Source of the DNA: Bathynomus jamesi | Taxonomy: Eukaryota > Arthropoda > Malacostraca > Isopoda > Cirolanidae | NCBI GenBank assembly: GCA_023014485.1 | Contig: JAJOZX010006143.1 | Span: forward strand, 10,001-74,000 | Direction: 5' to 3' | DNA: 64,000 nucleotides | Shown: piece by piece, positions 1 through 10,963 of the stretch | Layout: each line of letters begins with the position of its first letter | Position numbering within the stretch: position 1 is the first letter of the stretch | Notes under the pieces: generated by a model | Told to the model about the DNA's origin: nothing | Databases searched by the model: none | The model's input: the letters and a program-made list of their open reading frames with translations, nothing else | Program-made: the position numbers and the translations under genes

Positions 1-557
1 CAAAAATAACTTTTTTTTTTGGAGAAATAAAAACAAACAAGTTAGAGCACTTTAAATAATTAATATGTGTTTTAACTAGCTTAAACTAGTTACAGAGGAT
101 TGTGTTAAATTTAGTCAGAGTCACAAACTGCTACTTTATGAAAAAGTGCTCTAAGTGTGGGAAAGTGTATTCCTTTGATAAAAGAACCCAGTTCTTTCGT
201 TGCCACAAGCGTCGGTCAAACGGTAAAAAGTGCAACTTTACGAAGAATACATTTTTTGAAGGATCCCGGCAGATCTGTAAAAGTAGCAGAAAAAATCAAG
301 AATTAATGCCCAGTTAGGTCAATTGAATGCCCGGTTAGGTCAATTGAATGCCAGGTTAGGTCATCTGTACGCCCTTGAAGATTGGTTAGGATAAGTCATG
401 ATATTTTCGTTAAAAACACTTAGTATTTAAAGTGCTCTAACGTGTTTGTTTTTCATTTCTCCAAAAAAAAAAGTTATTTTGAAATCAGTGACCAAAACTA
501 CATTAGTATCGATTTTCATTAAAATTGCTGCTCGCCCCAAAACGGAAAAGATCCAAA
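1..557. mobile_element. Merlin-like element remnant, long inverted repeats
   Basis: Bases 1-70 and about 410-485 are near-perfect inverted repeats containing a T-run, GGAGAAAT, AAACAAAC and TTAGAGCACTTTAAAT. The right arm continues to about 557, and the same longer arm recurs at 36360-36495, so the left arm probably runs off the window. The interior holds a zinc-ribbon ORF fragment (102-317) and a short stretch (300-420) of GGTTAGGTCA-type repeats shared with palindromic MITEs at 26.2 and 39.4 kb. Assignment to Merlin rests on the zinc ribbon only. Confidence 0.5.
102..317 (+). pseudogene. Zinc-ribbon fragment, IS1595/Merlin-like transposase N-terminus
   Basis: A 71-residue frame holds a CSKCGK pair, a RCHKRRSNGKKC pair and then TFFEGSR. 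That arrangement (C-x2-C, aromatic/basic linker, C-x-C-like pair, FFEGSR) resembles the N-terminal zinc ribbon of ISXO2/IS1595-type DDE transposases, which include eukaryotic Merlin elements. No catalytic domain follows; the frame stops within the repeat-rich interior of the element. It is best read as a relic left inside a deletion derivative, not as an expressed gene. A chance small ORF is possible but the spacing of motifs argues against it. Confidence 0.45.
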
Positions 558-573
558 TTTGTACCATAATATA

Positions 574-1852
574 CGAGGTGGGCTGAAAAGTAATTTCTCC
601 ACTCAAATAAATTTTAAACGGGTTGAGGATTTCATCGAAACAAAAGCAGATATGTATGAGCACCTTAGACTTTATTCTTCAAAACGATATATTTACTTTT
701 CTATAAAATCACCCTCTACCTCGATACATTTACGCCAACGATAAACGAGTTTTGAAATCCATCCCGGTAAAACTCGGAGCTTTGACTACGAAACCAAAAT
801 TTCACAGCAGCCTAACTTCTTCGTCAGATTCGTAGCGATTTCCACGATGTTCTTTAGTTTAGAAAAGAGGTGAAAATCACATGGTGCTAAATCGGGGTAT
901 ATGGTGAATGCGGCAAGACGGTGAATTGCAGATCCTCAATTGCTTCTCGCGTTTGAACACTGGTGTGAGGCCGTGTTGTCATGATGAACAATGACTGCGT
1001 TTTTGTGAGTGCGAACCCTCCTGATCCGTTTTTTTAACTTCTTCAGAGTTTCAGTATAACGTGCGGAGTTGATTGCTGTCCCTCTTTTCGTGAAGTCTTC
1101 GAGAACAACACCATTGATATCCCCAAAACCAGTCATCATCACTTTTCCAGCCGATTTTTGAACTTTGAATTTTGAATTTTTTTGGTTGCGGTGAATTTTT
1201 GTGCCGATATTCCATGGATTGCCGTTTATTTTCCTGTCAGACTGCTGTGCAGAAATTCATCTTTATTTTCGAAGCGCTGCAGATTTTCTTGACAAATGCG
1301 TTGTCTCTCAGTTTTCATCTCGGCAGTGAGCATGCGAAGCACCCATCTGGCGCAGACTTTTCAATAACCGAGAATACTGATAATGTGTTCCACTCGCTCT
1401 TTAGAGATATCGAGCATTGCAGCAATTTCAATTTGTTTAATGCAGCGATTTCCACGAATCAGTTCGTCAACGTAGTTCCGATGAGACTCGTCGGTTGCCG
1501 TTACAGGAGTTCCACTTCGCGGTTTGTCTCACAATTCTTCTTGACCTGCTTCTTCTTTACACTGCCTCGCCCAACGTCGAACGGTACTCACATCAATACA
1601 CTGTTTGCCGTACACAGCTTGCATTTGCCGATCAATGTCTATGGGAGCAACACTTTCTGCGGTCAAAAATTCAATTACGGCACGTTGCTTGAAGCGAACG
1701 TATTTACTCCTTTCCATCGTAATCGATACTGAACCAACATGTGAAATGAGTGTAGGCTATATTAGGCTATAACACAAAACCGGTTTTATCTGGTTACCTC
1801 TACACAATCCAGAATTATTCAAGTGGAGGCATTACTTTTCAGCCCACCCTCA
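574..1852 (-). mobile_element. mariner element, 1.28 kb
   Basis: Terminal inverted repeats read CGAGGTGGGCTGAAAAGTAA on the left and TGAGGGTGGGCTGAAAAGTAA on the complementary right end. Each end abuts a TA dinucleotide (572-573 and 1853-1854), the expected mariner target duplication. The length of 1279 bp is normal for a full mariner. The transposase lies on the minus strand and is broken. Confidence 0.9.
936..1717 (-). pseudogene. mariner transposase, decayed
   Basis: The N-terminus at 1717 opens MERSKYVRFKQRAVIEFL, the helix-turn-helix start common to many mariner transposases, and runs through VSTVRRWARQ before frame loss near 1529. A second block at 936-1142 carries FGDINGVVL, NSARYTETLKKLK and HHDN, the last being the second catalytic Asp region, followed by altered residues where ARPH is usual. 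Stops and frameshifts separate the blocks, so no active enzyme can be made. The class is clear; the subfamily is not assigned. Confidence 0.88.
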
Positions 1853-1854
1853 TA

Positions 1855-2590
1855 TAAAACCCATAATATATAAATGTCATGTCCAAATACAGGCAATGAG
1901 GCTCCAGATATTTATATCCTAAATGGAATATGTCCAGTTCGGAAAAAGTTCTCCTAGAAACATAATTTTTTTAAAAACATTAAAAATTAATAATGAGAAA
2001 ATACTGTTATTTGCAAATTTAATTTTTGTCATAAAGATTAAAAAATGAAAAGGAAAACAGTGTGCTCTCAATTAGAAGTTTCTATGTTTAGAAATTGTTT
2101 CTAGGCGAAATATTTTTCGAAATTGTATGAATTGACGTCACCCGAAGATTTTATTAGCAATATCTTGAAGGTTAATCACAAGTGTTTTATCCTATTAGGG
2201 ATAATGAAGCACATACTGTACATTTAGAATATTGTCCAGCAGAGTTGAAGCATTAAATCTCTCTGTGCGTCATTTGAAATGTTTAAAAAAAATCAAAGGA
2301 AAATATGTTGTTTGAAATGTTTATCTTCACAGTTTTTGGTGAAGGACAAAAGTCTCGTTCTCGACTCTCCTCTAAACTGATTATAGGTTCAGCTGCTCTA
2401 ATATATCGGGGGAGTATTAGAGGACGGAAGTAGGGGATGGGATTTGAGAGGGAATATAAAGGCAATATAAAGAGAGACAAAGAGGCTCTCGTAATTTGTA
2501 AATGTACTGTAGGTATAATTTGATTTGCTTCATTTGAAAGAAGAAAAAATTGGCCAGTTTTCATATTTATATTTAAATTTTATGTCCTTA
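1855..2590. other. Gene-free stretch upstream of the host gene
   Basis: AT-rich unique-looking sequence between the mariner and exon 1 of the lectin-like gene. I see no coding frame with family likeness. A TATTTATATTTAAAT stretch at about 2565-2580 lies 75-90 bp before the first plausible start codon and could be a TATA element, but this is weak. Confidence 0.3.
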
Positions 2591-2655
2591 ATTGCAAAGT
2601 GTTCCGCCTAATTGTAATCAATAAATTTTTAATGATCGTTATTGAAGACATTAAA

Positions 2656-2758
2656 ATGCCTATTTACAATCTTTCACTTTCATTTCATATGATTTCCATT
2701 GTTGTGTTTCTGTTCTTTGTGAACACGGTCGCCGAGAGCATTGGAAACTCAATGACAG
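2656..2758 (+). CDS. Exon 1: signal peptide
   Basis: The ATG at 2656 opens MPIYNLSLSFH followed by a strongly hydrophobic run and a small-residue cleavage-like NTVAES. In-frame ATGs at 2632 and 2689 would also keep the signal sequence. The donor is ACAG|GTAATT at 2759, phase 1. Confidence 0.75.
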
Positions 2759-5700
2759 GTAATTGCGTACACAATTCAGAGTGTATTTATTATTATTGGC
2801 TGTTTACTTAAGAATTTTTATTTTAAAAAGGTAAAACTAATTACATTCAATAACACTAATTTTTATTTAAAACTCGTTGTACTGTGAATTATTTAATTTC
2901 AAAGTTACTGAAACACGTTTGAGATGCAGAGTTGTTTAGTCTACAAAGTTAAACTAAGGTAAATAAGAAGCCAATTTTTCGATTAAACTACAAACTATTT
3001 ATTCTGTTACATTTGCGTTATATGAAGTACCGATGTTGCATTTCAGTTAATTCAAAATCGTTGCTCGAAATTGTGTCTTCTAAGATGACCGATGTGGATT
3101 CCAAAGTAGATTTGCTTTTGACCGCATCTGAAAACAAAAACTCCAAAAATCAAAGATTGGAACCGAAGACAGAAAGTCTTATTTGTTCTTTAAGTTCAAG
3201 AGTGATTGAAATGGGTAAGTGTACCTTATAACCAGTGTTGGGAGTAACGGCGTTACTAGTAACGCTCTTACGCAACGATGTTACTTTTTTAGTAGCTGTA
3301 GCGGTAACGCCGTTACTTTTGAGATGTAACGAAAATGGTAACGACACTACTTTTTAGAGCGATTTCAATCGTTACTCACTACTCGTTACTTTCAAATTGA
3401 TAATTTGACTAGTCTCATTTATTAGCTGTTAATTAGCTGTTAGCTCCTCCAAACGAGGAGGACTATCAGATGCCAATTTTGAAAAGCTAGTGTTCCTGAA
3501 ATCGAACAACACACTACTAAAAATCTAGAAGATTAGTTTTTTTGGACAGGCCATATTTTTATTTGAGTTTATATTTTGATTTTTTTTCGTATAGAGTATA
3601 ATTTGGTATTAGTAAGGCTTTTTTATTCTTTGCTCTTTTCTTAAAAGTAACTGAAGTGGTAACGACGTTACTTTTTTTATCAATGTAACAGTAGCGGTAA
3701 CGCCGTTACTTACAGAAAGTAACGTGCCCAACTCTGCTTATAACATATAGACATTATAACCTAATGTAAAGTGGTGAGAATAATTGATTTGAGGTAAAAT
3801 GATTAGAAAAGTGGTATATTCATAAGTGATGGTAGTAAGTGGTTTTCATAAGTGATGGTAGTAGGTGATTTTCATAAGTGATGGTAGTAGAAGGTTTTCA
3901 TAAGTGATGGTAGTAGAAGGTTTTCATAAGTGATGGTAGTAGAAGGTTTTCATAAGTGATGGTAGTAGAAGGTTTTCATAAGTGATGGTAGTAGAAGGTT
4001 TTCATAAGTGATGGTAGTAGAAGGTTTTCATAAGTGATGGTAGTAGAAGGTTTTCATAAGTGATGGTAGCAAAAGGTTTTCATAAGTGATGGTAGTAGAA
4101 GGTTTTCATAAGTGATGGTAGTAGAAGGTTTCATAAGTGATGGTAGTAGAAGGTTTTCATAAGTGATGGTAGTAGAAGGTTTTCATAAGTGATGGTAGTA
4201 GAAGGTTTTCATAAGTGATGGTAGTAGAAGGTTTTCATAAGTGATGGTAGTAGAAGGTTTTCATAAGTGATGGTAGTAGAAGGTTTTCATAAGTGATGGT
4301 AGTAGAAGGTTTTCATAAGTGATGGTAGTAGAAGGTTTTCCTAAGTGATGGTAGTAGAAGGTTTTCATAAGTGATGGTAGTAGAAGGTTTTCATAAGTGA
4401 TGGTAGTAGAAGGTTTCATAAGTGATGGTAGTAGAAGGTTTTCCTAAGTGATGGTAGTAGAAGGTTTTCATAAGTGATGGTAGTAGAAGGTTTTCATAAG
4501 TGATGGTAGTAGAAGGTTTTCATAAGTGATGGTAGTAGAAGGTTTTCATAAGTGATGGTAGTAGAAGGTTTTCATAAGTGATGGTAGTAGAAGGTTTTCA
4601 TAAGTGATGGTAGTAGAAGGTTTTCATAAGTGATGGTAGTAGAAGGTTTTCCTAAGTGATGGTAGTAGAAGGTTTTCCTAAGTGATGGTAGTAGAAGGTT
4701 TTCATAAGTGATGGTAGTAGAAGGTTTTCATAAGTGATGGTAGTAGAAGGTTTTCATAAGTGATGGTAGTAGAAGGTTTTCCTAAGTGATGGTAGTAGAA
4801 GGTTTTCCTAAGTGATGGTAGTAGAAGGTTTTCATAAGTGATGGTAGTAGAAGGTTTTTATAAGTGATGGTAGTAGAAGGTTTTCATAAGTGATGGTAGT
4901 AGAAGGTTTTCATAAGTGATGGTAGTAGAAGGTTTCATAAGTGATGGAGTAGAAGGTTTCGTGTGTGAAGCCTTTCAAATAATTAATTCGCATTATTTCA
5001 TGTGTGAACAGAGAACGAAATAGATGCTTTGAAATCATCAGCTTCACTCTCGCCAACAAATGCTCCTTCAGGTAAAATTATCATCAGTTCCTCTTCCTAT
5101 ATTGCCCATATTCGTTGCCAACTCCCATAAAAAGTAATTATTCACAAAATCACGTGAAATTTCTCGTCTTTTTAAGGAGTTTCTCTACATTCACCATCAA
5201 AATCAAAATCACTATTCTTTATTTATATAATCAATATTACAAGTTTTCCCATGTTACAATAATGCAATGAGTGAAACTTTCAGTTGGATCATTTATGTTA
5301 TTAAAAATGGCCCTTAATATTTAGGCTTTAGTGGGCTCTCAAAGTAATTGAAGATAAAACATATCACTTCATAGGTCGGCCTAATTACGATTAAAATATA
5401 TAAATCATGAGTAAGAAATATTAATTTAGAATATATAAACGAACTAATAGTTGGAAATTAGAATGAATTCTGAAAATTACAGTATATATTTAATCTTAAA
5501 AGACATTATTATTATAGATATGATCGAAATGCAGTAAAAAGAATTGATAGTTAAAGATGAGAAACGAAATAAGTAAATAGAGAATACGAGATATGAACAA
5601 GTAGTTAGGATTAAATTAAGTTATTATTAGGTAATATATAAATCAGGATTAAGTTAGGATGAAGTAATAATGTATATAAATTAAGGAACAAAAGGTATTA

Positions 5701-8700
5701 ATTAATTTATAATAAACAAATGAACTTGTAATTAAACTAAATCGTTAATCATTTTTATAGATATAATAATACAAATAAAGTCACACTCATTATTATTATT
5801 ATAGATATGATACAAATAAGAAATTGAACACGTACAGAAAGTTAATTTCTCCACGATGTGAGGGTGAGTATGCCCCAAGGGTCACCTTTAGCCCGGGAAA
5901 AGATACGCACCGCAACCACTGAACTACCGATGTAACAGGCCAAGTTATACCCCCTGGCCACTTTATATCCCGGTTATAAACTGGACTAGGCCAGATAGCA
6001 CCCCGGGGGTTAATCTGATCTTGGCTGTTTTACACTCCCCCAGGACAGAATACACCCTCTTTGGTGTCAGCTACTGAAAGTTTATTTCAAAGGAACTATT
6101 ACGCCTTTCCAAAGTTTCTGAATCTATCATTAATAGGAAGATTATTAAACACCTATCTTCTCATAATCTTCTTTCAGATCGTCAGTATGGGTTCCGCAAA
6201 GGATGTTCCACGAGCAGTCTTATTGCATATCTTTCTGACTCTTGGTAATCCTTCTTTCGGGATTTCTGTGAAACTTTTTCTATTGCGCTAGACATATCAA
6301 GAGCTTTTGAGAGAATCTGGCATATATCCTTAATTTCGAAATTAACCTCCTTCGGTTTCTCTCCTTCTATCTGTGCCTTCCTCTCTAATTTCATTTCTGG
6401 CCGATCCATAGCTGCGGTTAGATGGTCACTGTTCTTCTACTAATTAAGTGTGGTGTTTTTCAGGGCTGTCCTGTCACCCACTCTTTTCCTTCATTTGCCA
6501 TTGATCAATAAAATCGCGCATCGTGTCCTATCCATTCTTATGCCGATAATTCCACTCTTCACTTCCCCACCCACTTGAAAAAGTTTCCCTCTAAGAATTC
6601 ACTCCTTGCTTTGCGTGGGACAACGATGATGCACCTGACCTCTGATTGGAGCAGAGAAAGCCTTGTGGCTTTCAGCACCTCAAAAACTCAGTTCCTTCAT
6701 TTGTCTATTCGTCACACTCTTCCTCACGACTATCACTCTACCTTTAACAATACACACCTCAATCTTTCAGATCATGAGATCATGTTATCTTTCTTGGAAA
6801 GATTACATATATATTCTTTTGCAAAACAGCTTCTAAGAGGTTAGGTGTGCTGTACCGTCTCCGCAGTTTCTTCATCCTTACTCAGTTACTGTCTCTGTAC
6901 GGGGGTCTTGTCCGCCCCTGTTTGGAGTACGTTTCTCAAGTGTGGGGTGGCTCAACACACACAGCTCTACTTGACAGGATGAACTCAAGGGCTTTTCCTC
7001 TAATCAATTCTCCGCCTCTTACTGCAATGCTGCGTCACTCTCTCTTTACTATCGTTATTATAACGGACACTGCTCTTCTGAACTTTATAACTGCATGTTT
7101 CCTCCTTTAAGGAGAGCACATAGTACCAGACTTTCGAAATATTCTCATCCCTTTTCTGTCCATCTCTTTAACGCAAGAGTTAATCGGTATTTTCAATCTT
7201 TCATTTATTCAGCCCGTCAACTTTGGAACAACCTTCCTCAGTGCATCTTTCCCCCTTTCTATGAAATCTAATCTTTGAAACCCAAAGTGCTCAGGAATCT
7301 GGAAAACCTTAGACCCTGATTTTGCCTCGCTTCTTCCTCTATGGGGGACAGATAGACTATGTAAAGATAACCAGTGGACGTATGGAGCTCTTTGAATACC
7401 AATTTCTCCCTTATATCCTTGACCCAGCTATTCCCTGCCACTGTTCCGTATACGACGTTTTTGTTTTGCTCCGGTTGCTGAGAGTGTGTTTTTCTGTTTT
7501 TCCCAAAGTATGAGATTGTTTAATATTATTTTGTCCATATATTGTTTATTTTTACTTGTATTTTAATTATAATGTTAATAATTACAACTTTTAATATTTA
7601 ATTTATTACATATAGCTCAATTTCACTGAAAATGTTCCACGAATGGAAAGAAACGTTTGGAGTAAATAAAGATGCTAAGAATTTTGACACTAGTTTCCAT
7701 ACTCCTCGTCAGAATAAGGTTCCCAAGGAGCAGGGGCGTACCTAAAGTATTTGGCACCCGGGGAGGATCCTTCTTTGGCATCCCCATAAATAATTTTAAA
7801 ATTTAAATACAGAAAAATATATTATGTTGGCAAGTAGATTTTTAAACAGTACAGTACTGTCATAAACAAATTGGAAATAAGAAAAATGCAGGACATTAAA
7901 AATTCAGTGAACAGGTAATACTGCATTTTATTTTATACAAAAAACACAGGAAATCCAGTCTCAACGTTCAGCCTATTCTTCAAAGGTAAATAGAGAGGGT
8001 TCACAGTCTCTGCTTTCGAGCCTTAATTTCTGCAAATTGATCAATGACCTCATCAAAATTCACCTTCTTTGCATATTCATGTTCAATTGAAAGTAAAGCC
8101 AGATTTGTCAATTTTTTATCAATTTCAATTTGGAAACACTTCTTTCACATGAAGCAATAGACACACAGACAGTCAAAAATAATCTCAAACACAGTGACAA
8201 GCTTGGCAAAGATTCACAAAAATCCCATTTCACAATAAACTCCATAAACTGCAATGCTGTCCATTTCTTTGCCTCATCAACGCTGATTTTGGCAGCTTCC
8301 AAATGCTTCTGAAGTCGTCCAATTTCCACACTGATATCTCCATCAGAGAATTCATCGAAAATCTGAGTCAAATTTGGAATATACTTCCGAAGTTCTTCTT
8401 CTGTTGCAACAACCAAAGTGTTTGGCTGAATAACAGCGAAGATTGACAGAATTTGATCCATTGCCTTAGAACGAATCTCCAATTCTTGATAAAAGCGATC
8501 AAGACATTCAAACATAGCCCTTTTTACTTCCTCTGGCAATGTGAGACCAGCATCCTTTGCCATCTCTCCTGGCATCCTTTTCGGAGCTTTACTCTCCTCT
8601 CTTCTCTCCATAGAAATGTCCATTTCCTCACACTTTGTAGTTGCATAATGAATGGCCCTCTCCACAATTTCATTGCGCTGATCTTCAAGAAACAGTTTTA

Positions 8701-9562
8701 GAGCATGGAGCTTCACAATGCACTTTTGAAGGCTGATTCCAACTGTTTGCAAATACTTTTGTGTGAGATTAATTTCTTCCAGGACTTCACACCAGAAAGA
8801 AAGGTAACTCAAAAAAGAGAAATCATACAACAGACAGCAAAATCTGAGCTGACCCTCTTATGTCCACATTTTCTCTGGGATCGCACAGTACTTCAAGGGT
8901 TGAGGTCAGCTTTTCAAAATTTGCCTTCACTGGTTTCACAGTGTCATAATATAATGAGCACTCAGGAATAGACTCTCTCCAAGGTTCCCAAAAATGTCAC
9001 ACATGAAGAAACGCTTCCAAATGAGTGCACTCCGCAAAGGTTCAAAGAATGATTTGCACAAGGCACAAACAAAGCCTTGGGATTAATCTCTCTGATCTTT
9101 GATTGAACATCACCATGAATCCCAGCCATAGTTGCAGCGTTGTCATATCCTTGACCACGGCACAGGTTTATGTCCAGTCCATCTCTCTCCAGATGTCTCA
9201 GGATATCCCCTGTGAGCTCAGCAGCAGTCTTTCCGGCAATAGGGAAGAAGCCTAAGAATGATTCCTTTACTTCAACTTTGTCACATTCAATATGAACGTA
9301 TCTGATCACTTCGTTTGTAAATTTTGTATTGCCAATAAAAATAAAACTATTTTATTGTGGAAATTAACATTAAGCTGTTGTAATAGTTTGAACATTTTTA
9401 TATGTTTTTTCTTACTTTGGCGAATTTTTCATTTGGTTTGAAAACTTGTACTGGTATTTCAACTCTCACGATGGCACCACTCTCCTAGCTGTCACCCGGG
9501 GCGGACCGCCCCCCCCGCCCCCCCTTAGTACGCCACTGCCTAGGAGCACAGCACTTTCCAAA

Positions 9563-9596
<34 letters not shown>

Positions 9597-10905
9597 TAGT
9601 GATGTAGCGGATGTCATTTTTTTCACATCCGCGGATGCGGATGCGGATGAGGATGTTTGATTTCAACATCCGCGGATGCGGATGCGGATGTCTACATTTT
9701 CGTTATTTTTTAGGATATATTCGAGATTTGTTGTGTTTAACGTATATAATAAGTTATTATATAGAGAGAGCTGTAGCTATAATGTAGTATAATTGATTAA
9801 TTGTACAATAATTGCTGTACTTTTCTCTGAACATATAAAATAATATCAAGCATCTAACTAATATAGAAATCAATTAGTGAATTCGTCTGCAAATAAATTC
9901 GTTATATTTTGTTGAGTTTCAGCCACAATTAGAAACCATAATTGTGTTACCAGGATGCGGGACGTGAACCCAACTCAAATGCACCCCACCGACCTCTTTC
10001 CCCAACCTCCTCCACCCTTATAGAAAGAGATCTTTAATTAGCTTGATAACTATTTATATTAAGTTTAAAGTTTTATTAGGCATATTTATAAATGAGTAAT
10101 TAAAATAAAGTAAACTAAGATGTTCATCGTTTAATGTTCAAACTTAATTATAGGAAGGTTATGCTTAAGGCACATTAATTTTTCTGCTTTTTCTGCTGCC
10201 ACTCTGTTTCTCTTTTTATCATATATTAATCTAGCACTGCTAAATAATCTCTCGCTTGGTACGTTTGTTGGAGGACAGGCTAAATGTTTCCTTGCAAGTT
10301 TACTCAAGTATGGATAGATATTCTGCGTATTTTTCCACCAACTAATAGGATTGTCACATGCAGCCAGGCGTTTTTCTTGGTGATAGCTCTCGATCATTTT
10401 TACTACATCTTTTGACATCGCGTAGGTCTCGTCATTGCTGCTTGACTCAAGAAACTGAGAGACAGATTCTGTGATAGATTTGCTTGCTGAAGGTGTTGGT
10501 TCTGTCACTGAAACTTTTATTCTTTTGGTGGGTGGCGAAGCGACAGATTCAAGAGATTGAAGCTCTTCAACTGCTTTGCCAAGTGATGATTTAACTCGTT
10601 CTAATGTACTAGGTGAAAATAACTTAGCTTTGTAACGTGGATCTAAGTAGGTTGCAAGAGAGTAACTTCATACAAGAACAGCCTCTCGTCTTGTCGCTTG
10701 CATCACTTTTGCGCACAATGAACTAGTTCTATTAATATAGTAGAATTTGATAATTTCCGCTTATTAATGACGTTTTATCTCAACGGTCCACATCCGCACG
10801 ACATCCGCAGTCCAAAGTGCGGATGCGGACGCGGATGCGGATGCGAGAAAATGTGCGGATGTTCCGCGGATGTGGATGCGGATGCAGATGTGACCTACAT
10901 CACTA

Positions 10906-10963
<58 letters not shown>

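Larger units (their letters stand above)
7731..9538 (-). mobile_element. hAT element (ZMYM/TTF-type), internally deleted
   Basis: The termini are CAGGGGCGTAC and GTACGCCACTG. The flanking 8-mers CCAAGGAG (7723-7730) and CCTAGGAG (9539-9546) differ at one base. It is 1808 bp and holds parts of a minus-strand transposase. Its relative at 47.4-50.4 kb is more complete. Confidence 0.88.

Noticed and set aside
1172..1732. Plus-strand 186-residue ORF as a gene
   Set aside because: It is antisense to the mariner transposase and lies within the mariner ends.
3808..4970. CRISPR-like array
   Set aside because: Units are contiguous 26-bp repeats without unique spacers, and the genome is eukaryotic; it is a minisatellite.
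8108..8830. Domesticated hAT-derived host gene
   Set aside because: The copy is broken, lacks the N-terminal half and sits between transposon ends with a target duplication.
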